DNA from: Carboxydothermus hydrogenoformans Z-2901
GTDB taxonomy: Bacteria; Bacillota; Z-2901; Carboxydothermales; Carboxydothermaceae
Direction: 5' to 3'
Assembly (NCBI RefSeq): GCF_000012865.1
Contig: NC_007503.1
Coordinates: 1,524,001 to 1,588,000, forward strand
Length of the DNA: 64,000 nt
The number at the start of each line of letters is the position of its first letter. Position 1 is the stretch's first letter. The notes below the pieces were generated by a model that saw only the letters and a program-made list of their open reading frames with translations, did not search any database and had not been told where the DNA came from. This document shows positions 9,301 to 19,678 of this stretch, piece by piece. A program made the translations under genes and the position numbers.

Positions 9301-9607
9301 AGATAACGGAAGTTACGTCACCGGTTCTTAGTACCCGTTTCCCCAGGGCCCCGTCGGCCCCGGTTTTACAGCGCACATACCCCAGTAAATCCCTCTTGGA
9401 ATGTTCTTCCCCTGCCGATGAATTAAAGCGCACTTTCCTCTGGTCCGCCACCAGAACATACTGGATAGCATCCAATATGGTTGATTTACCGGAACCGTTA
9501 TCCCCGGTTAAAAGAGTTGCCCCTTTTAGTTTAATGGTTTCATTTTGAAAATAATGCCAGTTTATAAGCTTTATACCCCTGAGCTCTTTAAAATTTTCAA
9601 CTTTCAT
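6302..9607 (-). CDS. jetC: Wadjet subunit JetC (SMC/MukB-like ATPase)
   Basis: About 1101 residues. It is the SMC-like motor of Wadjet that extrudes DNA loops. Walker A is GDNGSGKST near residue 37. Two long Glu/Lys-rich coiled-coil arms flank a hinge in the middle, where Cys and aromatic residues appear. The C-terminal head carries the signature KSGGETQTP and Walker B LMLFDEAFNRMD with the expected catalytic Asp-Glu. The ATG at 9607 is preferred because GGAGGG lies seven bases upstream; seven extra codons are possible. It overlaps jetB upstream by about 11 bases and jetD downstream by 20, so the four genes form one tightly packed operon. Confidence 0.93.
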   Translation of the reverse strand: MKVENFKELRGIKLINWHYFQNETIKLKGATLLTGDNGSGKSTILDAIQYVLVADQRKVRFNSSAGEEHSKRDLLGYVRCKTGADGALGKRVLRTGDVTSVICLEFFDHKKKEPFLVGVVIDAYSDDTLKEQFFIINNASINDDYFIVDQRPRNITEFRAKMGSLKNAELLAKDAYKHQLRTKLGHIHEKFFSLFVKAISFKSIKDIREFVYEYLLEPREIDLRNLLENLEQYDRFLVLAEETERKLHDLEVILEKHKQLKKDITTRNLHRYLVLRGNLADLQERYQSLIGRMEELAGEKAKLEEKLNILTKRLLEVREEKDNVNKALWENSAYRRLTEIEKEIKELQGEQKRLKTLQEKVQTFLQNEATIYKKYGFSQAEILKEMVLNLRLKDVKALLPELINFRKNLKEQTAQELYRIEAEISTKKALKQEIEEILEGLKQNKHTYPPEVGALINLLKEKFREEAKKEVEPKILAELLEVKDERWQNAVEGYLNTQRFDIILPPEDFDRALAIYERYKKERRISRVGIVNTGRVKKYLGQIEKNSLAEEVTSENPYALAYAQFLMGRVIKCEHEGQLKLYPRSITPTCMVYQNHTARQIDFKVYEIPYIGSRAIKKQIEKREQDLRELEQELDKLYREKFKLTERQEELSGARDEKDREYALLEDRLMELLKLAEIEEKIVKLSLERESIDTSGIEALEESLAKLVLEEKALEAEKDKVQGRVGMVTKELEFRAGEEKQLKMELESARREYDEFCSQNPDLVGDGEKRFEEELKGKSPGQIAQNFSSSLKGLETRINNLRADLTELRSKFNQKYAFGGSITGDDITDFLDLYRKLAESELPDYKERMERAKAQAEEEFKSHFVHKLKESIEEAKGVFRELNAALRGIKFGEDEYRFRYENAPEYKKYMELIDEVDKLTPGETSLFSGVLREKFKEVMDEMFEGFLHRDKEAGEFLNRLTDYRNYLTYDIEILHGDGTTSHYSKVYGLKSGGETQTPFYVAIVASFVQLYRIHRGDSTIRLMLFDEAFNRMDADRVESSIRFMKFYGLQPIIAVPSDKLALIAPHVETNLLVLRAGDQSFVEEFYYDGSKEGIRLGSASG

Positions 9608-10199
9608 CGGCTTCTCCCTCCGCATCACCGCTCTTCAAGCTCTCCAGATACGCCCGCAAATCTTTATCGGTCAGAACCACCGCCAGAGTTGGAAGCAAGA
9701 CTATTCTCGTCTCGGGAAAAGTTTGTGCTCCATCTGGTAGGATTATCAGCCGGTAACGGGAAAACAGGGAAAGACATTCTCTAAGAGATTTCTTATCCAA
9801 AGGTTTATCTTTAATTCCCAGTTCCCGAAATCTCTCCTGAATATCAAACACCGTCACCAGTGGATTTTCCGCAAGAGATAGCTCCCGCCGCTTTTCCTCA
9901 TAAAGGGTTCGTAAAATTAAGAGTACTAAACTTTCCACTAAATTTAACCTAAGCTTGTTAAAATCACTGCTACCTGCCGCCTGGTAAATCCTCTGGGCTG
10001 CAAAATGCACCAGTTCCCAGCCGGCAAGCTCTAAAAAAGCTCGCACTTCTTTTTCATGCTGGTAGATAAAATAATAGTCTTTTCTATCCTCTTCAAGGTC
10101 CCGGATCACAAAATTTTGCGCAAGCAATTTATTTACCGCCCGGGTAAATTCTTCCCGGGTTTTAGGCGAATAATCCTTGATTAAAAGAAGCTCTTCCAT
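9597..10199 (-). CDS. jetB: Wadjet subunit JetB (kleisin-bridging winged-helix protein)
   Basis: 200 residues, mostly charged helices with no membrane segment. JetB is the KITE-like winged-helix subunit that binds the JetA kleisin and the JetC head (families DUF4194 or DUF6063, depending on Wadjet type). I assign it from its size and its position between jetA and jetC in a complete cluster more than from a sharp motif. The ATG at 10199 has a GGAAGGG site and overlaps the end of jetA by 38 bases. The C-terminus is acidic (GDAEGEADES). Confident as JetB by context; the exact subfamily is uncertain. Confidence 0.8.
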   Translation of the reverse strand: MEELLLIKDYSPKTREEFTRAVNKLLAQNFVIRDLEEDRKDYYFIYQHEKEVRAFLELAGWELVHFAAQRIYQAAGSSDFNKLRLNLVESLVLLILRTLYEEKRRELSLAENPLVTVFDIQERFRELGIKDKPLDKKSLRECLSLFSRYRLIILPDGAQTFPETRIVLLPTLAVVLTDKDLRAYLESLKSGDAEGEADES

Positions 10200-11596
10200 T
10201 TTTTCCCTTCCTTACAATCTTAATGTTTTTAAACGCAAAAGGTCCCTTTTGCACTTTCTCCCCAGCAAAACGCCGCTTGTCTTCTTTAATAACATAAGCT
10301 GCTTTTTTATGGCGAAAATACGCATTTAGATAAATTAACTTGATAAAATCCTCCAGGTTTTCTACCAGTTCTACCGCTTCCACTTCATCCCGTCCCCGGG
10401 CTTTTTCCAGGAAAAATTCGTTTATAACCTCGACCGAATACCGCTCCCTTACTTCTTCCAGGGTTTTCCTTAAAAGTTCTTTTTTCTTCTCCAGTGGTAA
10501 TTCCACAAGCTTTTGTTCCGGCCGGTGTTCGCTGGCCGGTCTTCTTGGTTTATAAAGGGGATCATTGTTAAAAAATTTAAATTCATTAAGTTTTACAGGT
10601 AAAGCATGTTCTAAATAATCTTTTAATGATAGCTCTTTTTGCATTACCTGTCCGGCGATATAATCTAAAATATCTATAAGCGTCCTGGTTAAATCCCGGT
10701 CAGTTTCCAATAGATACTTAAGCTGCCGGTAAGAACTTTTGGCATAAAGAGCGTTATACCGGTCAATCTCCTCCAGGTAAAGATCAAGTTCCCGGTAGGC
10801 AGTTCTGATAAACGATGTTTTTTCGTAAAACTCCTGCCGAATAACTTCTTCCGGCTTTTCTTTATCCCGCTCCTGGTAAAGTTTTATTATTTCATCCACA
10901 TATTCGCTTTCCCATTCGTTAATTTTGTTAATAATTGCCGGACGGTAGCGGGAAACATGGTCGGAAGTTTTCAGGCGGTGGTAGTTCTGGTCGATAATGT
11001 TCTGGGTATATTCTTCAAAGTGAAGGATTAGAAGTTCTTTTGCCGATGTTTTACTTACCGCTTCTTTGATATAACCTTTAATGTTGTCTCTTAGCGTCTT
11101 TAAGCTATTTAAAAGATTCCGGGTTTCCCGGTAAGCGCTATCTAAAGCCAAATCTTTCTGCAATTCGGCTTCCGGAGAACACAATGCACTGTAAGTAGCA
11201 AAAACATAACCACGGTATTCTTCCGTTTGCCGGTTGGCTATTTTCTCCAGAGCTTCTAACATAACCCGGGCAGGCTCGGTAATCGTTACATACTGCTGGT
11301 AGTCATTATCCTCTTCTAAATTAAACCAGCCCACATCAACAGAACAAAGTCTTCGTAAAATAAAATTGGCCCGTTCCCGGGCGTTTCCTATCTCCTCTTC
11401 GCCCTCTTCGGGAACAAAATCCTCCCGTTCTTCAAGAACGTCGGTTATTAAAGCAATAACATCCTCCCGCTGAAGCCGAAAAGGAGTTTGCTGGTAAAGT
11501 TTATAGATTTGTAAAAGTAAATCGGCGTAAATCTCCCGATTGGGCCCGGCCAGTATTCCAAAAAATCTTTCCCGGTACTACCGAAAATAACTTCAT
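10162..11596 (-). CDS. jetA: Wadjet subunit JetA (kleisin), with an apparent frameshift near its start
   Basis: The main open frame runs from 11580 to 10162. It has no ATG, GTG or TTG until a GTG at 11334, which would discard about 80 family-like residues. Just upstream, an ATG at 11596 with a purine-rich leader opens a different frame reading MKLFSVVPGKIF. Removing one T from the T6 run at 11560-11565 joins the frames as KIFGILAGPNREIYADLLL, a sensible JetA N-terminus, and gives a protein of about 477 residues. JetA is the kleisin that links the JetC heads; its N-terminus matters for that contact. The sequence resembles the JetA of Firmicute-type (II/III-like) Wadjet more than the DUF3375 form. 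Real mutation, transcriptional slippage or a homopolymer sequencing error are all possible. Confidence 0.82.
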
Positions 11597-11735
11597 TCTC
11601 TCTTACCCCAAATGTATGATTTTTTTTATATCATAACAAATTCTCAGGAAATTTCCAAAAGAAATGTAGTTTTAGTTTTTTAATTATATAATTCTCCAGC
11701 TTTCGACCTTTACCTGCAAAAATTAACTTTTCTAA

Positions 11736-11766
11736 ATAAAAACCAGCCGCACCGGCTGGTTTTTAT
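11736..11766. terminator. Bidirectional terminator-like hairpin between jetA and the toxin-antitoxin operon
   Basis: AACCAGCCG pairs with CGGCTGGTT over a three-base loop, with A- and T-runs outside the arms on both strands. It sits in a divergent region, upstream of jetA (minus) and of the antitoxin (plus), so it follows no gene. It may insulate the two units or act as an attenuator in the jetA leader, about 140 bases before the ATG. Confidence 0.7.
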
Positions 11767-11797
11767 CGTTGTCATTTGTCCAATTTTAATTTTTGTT

Positions 11798-11866
11798 TTT
11801 GTGCGATTTATATTGACATTTTTGTGCTATTTTAAGTATACTATTATTAGATATTGTGCTATTTTA
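11798..11866 (+). promoter_or_regulatory. Toxin-antitoxin promoter with three direct repeats
   Basis: TTGACA (11813-11818) and TATACT (11837-11842), separated by 18 bases, form a near-consensus housekeeping promoter. Three copies of a TTGTGC(T/G)ATTT motif lie near 11798, 11822 and 11854: one before the -35, one between the boxes and one after the -10. This is the layout expected of an operator bound by the antitoxin for autoregulation. Confidence 0.75.
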
Positions 11867-11885
11867 TTTAAAGTGAGGTGAAAAA

Positions 11886-12113
11886 ATGATAATATCTGCC
11901 ACCGAATTTAAATCCAAAATTGGTAAATACCTTAAGCTTGCCGAAAAGGAAGAAATCATTATTACCAAAAACGGCAAACGTATTGCCAAGCTAACAAGTG
12001 CTGTAGAAGACAAAACTGCTCTTGTTAAATCTTTAATAGGTATTTTGCCTCATACCATATCCGAAAAGGAAGCAAGAGAGGAGCGCCTTGCAAAACATGA
12101 ACGTCTTGATTGA
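11886..12113 (+). CDS. Phd/YefM-family antitoxin
   Basis: 75 residues. The N-terminus (MIISATEFKSKIGKYLKLAE) followed by a beta strand (EIIITKNGKRIAKL) is the Phd/YefM DNA-binding fold; the charged C-terminus would wrap the toxin. The start ATG has an AGTGAGGTG ribosome site. It overlaps the toxin gene and is preceded by a promoter with repeated operator motifs, consistent with self-repression by the antitoxin or the complex. A Phd-type antitoxin with a PIN toxin is a common mixed type II pair. Confidence 0.88.
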   Translation: MIISATEFKSKIGKYLKLAEKEEIIITKNGKRIAKLTSAVEDKTALVKSLIGILPHTISEKEAREERLAKHERLD

Positions 12114-12525
12114 CACTAACGTTATTTTGGATGTACTTGGCAAGCGTGAACCTTTTTTTCAGCACTCAACGTCAATTTTAATGTTGGCCGCTAAAAATAA
12201 AATATCAGCTTCTATAACTGCTAATAGCTTAACCGATCTACATTATTTATTAAAAAAGTACCTTAAAAACAATGAACAAATAAAAAATGCTCTTAAAAGC
12301 TTAATAGAAATTTTAGATATTGTTGACATTACAAAAAACGATTGTCTAAAAGCCTTTGATTTACCCATGGACGATTATGAAGATGCTCTTCTTGCGTTTT
12401 GTGCAAAACGGGTTAAAGCTGATTATATCATTACCAGAAACATAAAAGATTTTCTAAATTCACCCGTAAATCCAATTACCCCGGAAGATTTTATCTCACG
12501 CTTTTTTGCCGAAGAAAATATTTGA
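12097..12525 (+). CDS. PIN-domain toxin (VapC-like ribonuclease)
   Basis: About 142 residues from the ATG at 12097 (an in-frame TTG at 12088 is possible). Acidic residues typical of PIN nucleases are present: MNVLIDTNVILD at the N-terminus, DYEDALLAF in the middle and YIITRNIKDF near the end. PIN toxins cleave RNA, commonly tRNA or rRNA, when freed from the antitoxin. The start overlaps the antitoxin gene by 17 bases, so the two are translationally coupled. The cleaved RNA cannot be predicted. Confidence 0.88.
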   Translation: MNVLIDTNVILDVLGKREPFFQHSTSILMLAAKNKISASITANSLTDLHYLLKKYLKNNEQIKNALKSLIEILDIVDITKNDCLKAFDLPMDDYEDALLAFCAKRVKADYIITRNIKDFLNSPVNPITPEDFISRFFAEENI

Positions 12526-12538
12526 TGCTTACTTAGTT

Positions 12539-14599
<2,061 letters not shown>

Positions 14600-14647
14600 C
14601 TTTTTTCACCACCAGGAAAGTTTTAAAGTTAAAAATCTTGAGTAAGG

Positions 14648-15262
14648 TTAAATCAAATTAAACATTGCTAAAATTGACATTAATAAATTTGAACTTGCGT
14701 GAAACAGCCACCCGGGAATTATCGAACCACCTGCTCTTTGTTCATTTATCCATCCTATAATCCAACCAACACTTCCTGTGATTGTAACTATTATAATTAT
14801 TCCCCATAAACCCACGAAAGAATAAAAAATAAGCCCATGTAAAAGCCCAAATAATAATGCTTGACTAAAATTTGCTATAGTAAATCCAAATTTTGCACTA
14901 AGGCGCTTATTAATAAATCCTCTGAACAGTATTTCTTCCGAAAGGCCTGTTTGGATAAAAGAATAAATTAAAGCTGGAAGGAATACTGCTCTACCTTTTC
15001 CTGAAAATTGTGATATTGCCAAATTTGATGAATCAACAAGCTTAGGTAAAATAATAATTGTTGGTAGAGAAAATAAAACAATACTGCTCAAAAACAATGT
15101 AAAAAATTGTTTTTTATTTGTTATTAATGGCCTTTTAAACCCAAGCCAGTGTAAAAAATTCTCTTTTTCTCTTGCCGTTATTAACCACCATATAAACGGA
15201 ACTAATGAAAAAACTACTACTTGAAGCAACGCATTAAATAATGATGAGGTTGTATCTATAAT
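14648..15262 (-). CDS. CPBP-family intramembrane protease (Abi-like) with an unusual start
   Basis: 193-204 residues with several hydrophobic segments. CPBP (Rce1/Abi) motifs are visible: EEILFRG, FGLLHG and LFHASSN, which supply the glutamates and histidines of the membrane protease active site. Some members process peptides or give bacteriocin immunity; the role here is unknown. A TTG at 15229 could start translation, but family-like sequence continues 11 codons upstream to an ATT at 15262 that stands seven bases after a GGGGAG site. Either ATT initiates, as in infC, or an ATG has mutated. It lies between DUF255 and the McrBC-like module. Confidence 0.8.
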   Translation of the reverse strand: MIDTTSSLFNALLQVVVFSLVPFIWWLITAREKENFLHWLGFKRPLITNKKQFFTLFLSSIVLFSLPTIIILPKLVDSSNLAISQFSGKGRAVFLPALIYSFIQTGLSEEILFRGFINKRLSAKFGFTIANFSQALLFGLLHGLIFYSFVGLWGIIIIVTITGSVGWIIGWINEQRAGGSIIPGWLFHASSNLLMSILAMFNLI

Positions 15263-15377
15263 TAATCATCTCCCCTTTAGTAAAAATTTCTTTGTCGACA
15301 GCAAACCAAGGTTTTTTACATTAATAAAACCACTTTGTCGGCAGCAAGAATATTTAATGCACAATTAAATTATAATT

Positions 15378-15520
15378 ATCTTTTTTCCCTTGCCTGCTTT
15401 TCGGCAATTTTTTTATAAAATTCTCCTTTGATTTCCCGATTTTGTTTTAAAAGCTTAGCTGGCACCTCTTCCCCTCTAATATTAAAAAATATATCATTAT
15501 GACATTTTTTGTTTTAATTT
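15378..15520. repeat. Degenerate direct repeat, left copy, flanking the McrBC-like module
   Basis: This stretch matches 20290-20415 in the same orientation. The best block (15435-15463 against 20344-20372) is 29 identical bases, and the flanks align with small gaps. Read on the minus strand it encodes a fragment like KLLKQNREIKGEFYKKIAE, the same peptide as in the decayed gene on the other side. It lies directly downstream of the DUF2357 gene. Confidence 0.7.
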
Positions 15521-17923
15521 ATTCCAATTCTAAAATCTTACTAATTTCCTGGGGTTTGATATTATAAATTTTTCCATTAACTCTAAAACAATTTTTTTTG
15601 AGTACCTCAATGCTAATTCCATTAAGTTCAAAACTGTCTTGTCGTCTTCTTAATTTATACCCTTTCTCTTTCTTGAGCTTTTTTAATTCTTTATATAATT
15701 CTAATTCACAATAATTTCTTAAGCTTAACTCATGAATGTTTTCTGCATTTGTTAATAAATAATAGGTCGTATAAATATGCGTCCGAATACCATAATCATC
15801 TACGGTTTGTATAGGTGGATCCAAATTTTCTATATCTTCCAATTCAAACCTAATGTATAATTCTTCATTAGTTGATGGTAACTCTTGACACTCATTTCTT
15901 TTGTAGGTTCGAAAACTCTTTATACGACCATAATAATATATTCCTGCATCCTTTCCAAAACTTTTTGCCGACTGGTAAAAAGCTATATATTCTATTCCAG
16001 GTCTTACATTGGCCAAAGTAGATACTGGTATATGATAAAATTTATTTTCAAGATAGGCTTCTAAATGTTTTTTGTCTTTTACATTCCCAATTAGAACATT
16101 TCGATACTTAAACTTGATAAAACTATCGTCAATAGCTTCATGAGATAATATCCTTGATGTCGATTCAATATCAGATTCTTCTAAAATGCTTTTTATATGT
16201 TCTTTTAGTAAGCTATAACTTCCAGGTAGCAAAGGAAAGGCACCAATGTTAACTTTTTCTATGCTTTTATAAAACTTATGATTTACAAATTTTTGCTCAT
16301 CACTATAAGGAAACATTATATAAGCACCAAAGGTTTTATATTTAAATTGCATTGTTTCAGGCATTTCTGCTACTATAGCATCCCTATATCTATGCATAGC
16401 ATTGATATCTTCTTCTAACGGCCCTATTTCTTCATTATTAATTTCAACTCGATATTTTGCATCAAAAATGTACATCCTGTTTATTTTGCCTTTTTTGTTT
16501 AAACAAAGTACGGTATCAGGCTTTTGGTCACTTGTAGGTAGGTTAGTAAATATTTTATTATAAAATAACTCTATTTCTTCACCATTTTCGTTAACATATT
16601 TCATTACAGATGTGTCATTTTGTAGTAAATTAAAAACTAACCCATTGTCAGTAACTTTTATAATTCCGTAATCTTTAACTTGGTACCCCAATTCTTTTAT
16701 TATTTTATGAATAGTTAAATAACACCAAATCTCATAAAGCTTCCAAATCCTTTTAGGTGTAATATTATAAATATCTTCACTTATGCTAAGTCCTTTTTTT
16801 AACAGAATCCAATAAAAATATACTTCTTTATAGCCAGGCGCCATTTGAAAAACTAAAGTCATACTTTTATTTTTATTTAGCTCACTTATATTTACATAAA
16901 AGGTGCGTAAATGGTAAGTAATTTGCCTTTCCACTTCATTAAGAAAATTAAGATATTCATTAACAATATTGCTTTGTTTTCGCTCGATATTTTGCTTAGC
17001 AATATTACCTTTTATCTTTTTAATTCTTTTAATTAAGTTTTGTAAGATATATTTCACATATTGGTTTTCAAATATGTCAAAAGTAATGTTTTTCTTTAAC
17101 TCAATTACTTTAAACGGCAAGTATTTTTTTCCATTGATTGCAATAAAGCCATTTTTGTCTTCAAAAAGATTTTCTGGCTTTTTGCCTAAAAATTTGCTTG
17201 TTTTCGAAGATACTACTTTTGCTTTGTCCGCATGTTTTATCGTTTCCTGGAGAACGATATTATGTTTTGGATACTTTTCTATTCTTTTTAGAGCCCTATT
17301 GAAATTATTAAAAACCGTCTGTAGGATTTTGATAAATTCAAAATTACTTTGATGTTTTGTTTGACTTACCGTAGCTTGATGAAAAGTACTTCCTAATAAT
17401 TCATAGGCTAAGGCTGCCATCTCTTCGTTTATTTCCTGCAACATAGCTTTGTAATCTTGATAATAATCCATTTTAGCCGGGAAAACTTCAATGGTAAGCA
17501 TCAATAATATTTTGTCTTTGCTTTTAACTTTAAAAACTGTATGGCCAACTTCTCCAGAAAAATTAAAGCTTCCCACAATAACTTTGCCATACTGACAAAA
17601 CGAATTTTTTATTTCATCGCTAATATGATATATTTCGATGTCAATGTCTTCTTTTTTTTCTAAGTACATTTGATATAAATTTTCCTCAAAAAAAGCTGGC
17701 ATCATAACGTTACCATTATTAATTGCTAAATTTCCAAAACTATCAACGGTCTTTACAATGCACGGCCCTTTCCAAAATATTGCACATCAAAATATGCTTC
17801 TTGATTAAAATTTATTTTTAATCGTTCCACTTTTTGGTTTTCAATTTTTCCGCTTATAACTAATTCAAATTCATCAGTAGTAATAGACATTATTGTTTTA
17901 AATCCAGTAGGAGGTGAAACCAT
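15519..17923 (-). CDS. DUF2357/McrC-like PD-(D/E)XK nuclease, split by a -1 frameshift
   Basis: The long frame (to 17705) encodes 728 residues: a DUF2357 region, then a nuclease core with PDTVLCL (about residues 396-402) and FDAKYR (about 414-419), the D...(D/E)XK layout. It is the nuclease partner of the adjacent McrB-like GTPase. The N-terminus is in another frame: ATG at 17923, with GAGGAG eight bases upstream and overlapping the GTPase gene by 26 bases, reads through ..YFDVQYFGKG and stops at 17753. Shifting back one base at A AAG GGC (about 17765-17772) gives FGKGPCIVKTVDSFGNLAI and continues in the long frame. This heptamer has the form of a slippery site, so programmed frameshifting, mutation or a sequencing error are all open. 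Confidence 0.8.
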
Positions 17924-19607
17924 CTTCAAATCTCCTCAGCATTTCAATTATTTTTTTCGCACTTTTTTTATAAGTTGCTTCTCCCAAAAATTTCTCGGCA
18001 TCTTCAATATATGATGGTAAATTGGCAATTTGATAATTAGGGTTACAGAAGTTATATAGTTCAATCAATATTTCCTTTATTTTTTGTTCACTTCCAACAA
18101 TTGTCGGTAAAATCTTTTGCATTATTTGGTAATCAAAAGCCATTTCTTCATCTAAAAGTTGCAACTTTTTATTGTATAACATGTAAAATAAAATTTCGTC
18201 TCTTACCCGGTATCCAAAATGTTTATTGGCTTTTTTCAATATTTCATTTATAAGAATGATTTTATCATTGATAGTCTTTACATATTCCATATCTTCATGT
18301 AAAGCATCTTTTATAGTTAGGTAATCACTCCTAAAAAAGTTATTATCTAGTTCTTCATAACCAATTTCTATTTGCTCATCAGCATTAACCATGAAATGAT
18401 CTAAGTCAAAATCCACCTCGGAAAATTCAATGGTGTTTGTCCTGTCTAATACTTTCCTACTAAAAGAATAAGTAGTATCATCCATATTAACGGTTCCTAT
18501 TAAATATAAGTTCTGCGGTATCGTTATTCCATTTAAAATCTCTAATTTATCAGTAATTATCTCATTCCTCTCAAATTTCCTAGATTCTATTAAACTTAAA
18601 TAATCACTTAAGTAGTACTCAACTCTTGCCAGATTCATTTCATCTAAACAAACAAAATAAGGTTTATCGGGTTCTTCTTTTGCTTTTTCAATAATCTTTG
18701 TTAAGTATCCAGGTACAAATTCATCTTTTATATTCTTATACCCAATCAATTCGCTATTATCGTTCCAATCAGGTCTAACTGGTATTATTGAAAAACGACC
18801 ATTTTCAGTGGTTGCTCCAACTGCTTCAGCAAATAACCTCACAAGTTTTGATTTTCCTGTTCCACTTATCCCTGCTAAAATCACAAAAGGCTTTGTTTTG
18901 AGTGACAAATAAAAGTTGCATAATTCTTCATATGAGTAATTGAAACCTTTAGATTGTATATAGTTTTTAATTTTTTGGATAATTTTATTGGGTTCTTGCC
19001 CTTTCATTTGAACACTTCCTTTAATATAGTCGCTCTTGCCTAAAAAGATATTATGATAATATACTTCATATTTATCAATTAATTCTTTCAAATCATTTAA
19101 AAGAATATTTTCTTCAGGCATATTGTCCCGAGAATACTCTTTATAAAAAATACTTCCTTCCTCATAATACACATAACCAATTTTCAACTTATTATCAATT
19201 TTAAAACTACCATTTGGGATGTTCCTTCTAATTTCCTCCCGCGTTTTAACTAGCTGATCAATAACAAGTTTCTTCTTTCTAAATTCTTCAATTAATTTTG
19301 TACAACCTTGATTTAAGGTTAAATAAACCCTTTGCATATCTTCAGAAAATAAGTAAACAATATAAACCCCTTCCTGAATGCTATTTGTTATTTTTTTATT
19401 ATAAATAGCTACCCAAGGATATTTTGTCCAAACTCCCTGACCAGCTGAGCCTTTAACTTCATAAATATCATTGTTTACGTATTTTCCTAAATAATCTTTA
19501 AAATCATAAGTTAACACTTTATAAATCCTTACATTTTTACTAAATTTATTTTCATTTGTTTCATTCTTGTAATTATTTAGGACATCAAGTAACAATTCTC
19601 TTAACAT
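17898..19607 (-). CDS. McrB-like AAA+ GTPase with N-terminal DUF3578-type domain
   Basis: 569 residues. Residues 1-120 match the DUF3578/MrcB sensor domain (VYIVYLFSEDMQRVYLTLNQ). The AAA+ motor follows, with Walker A GISGTGKS (246-253), Walker B YFVCLDEMNLARVE (317-330) and the McrB-type sensor GTVNMDDTTY with a downstream arginine-finger candidate (VLDR). McrB proteins use GTP to translocate on modified DNA and activate the McrC nuclease, restricting foreign methylated DNA. Its partner nuclease gene overlaps its 3' end. The short AT-rich leader upstream contains a perfect 14-bp palindrome. The modification recognised cannot be predicted. Confidence 0.88.
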   Translation of the reverse strand: MLRELLLDVLNNYKNETNENKFSKNVRIYKVLTYDFKDYLGKYVNNDIYEVKGSAGQGVWTKYPWVAIYNKKITNSIQEGVYIVYLFSEDMQRVYLTLNQGCTKLIEEFRKKKLVIDQLVKTREEIRRNIPNGSFKIDNKLKIGYVYYEEGSIFYKEYSRDNMPEENILLNDLKELIDKYEVYYHNIFLGKSDYIKGSVQMKGQEPNKIIQKIKNYIQSKGFNYSYEELCNFYLSLKTKPFVILAGISGTGKSKLVRLFAEAVGATTENGRFSIIPVRPDWNDNSELIGYKNIKDEFVPGYLTKIIEKAKEEPDKPYFVCLDEMNLARVEYYLSDYLSLIESRKFERNEIITDKLEILNGITIPQNLYLIGTVNMDDTTYSFSRKVLDRTNTIEFSEVDFDLDHFMVNADEQIEIGYEELDNNFFRSDYLTIKDALHEDMEYVKTINDKIILINEILKKANKHFGYRVRDEILFYMLYNKKLQLLDEEMAFDYQIMQKILPTIVGSEQKIKEILIELYNFCNPNYQIANLPSYIEDAEKFLGEATYKKSAKKIIEMLRRFEDGFTSYWI

Positions 19608-19639
19608 AATTCATCACCACTATTTTTTTGAATTATTTT

Positions 19640-19653
19640 ATATATGCATATAT
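19640..19653. promoter_or_regulatory. Perfect palindrome upstream of the McrB-like gene
   Basis: ATATATGCATATAT is a perfect 14-bp palindrome 32 bases upstream of the GTPase start, in the region where its promoter must lie. It could be an operator or simply AT-rich promoter sequence. Confidence 0.3.
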
Positions 19654-19678
19654 CCTACAACAACAGTTATGAAACAAA

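Noticed and set aside
15290-15347. Direct repeat CTTTGTCGACAGCAA / CTTTGTCGGCAGCAA upstream of the CPBP gene
   Set aside because: Only two short copies 43 bp apart with no promoter or hairpin linked to them; not enough to call a regulatory site.
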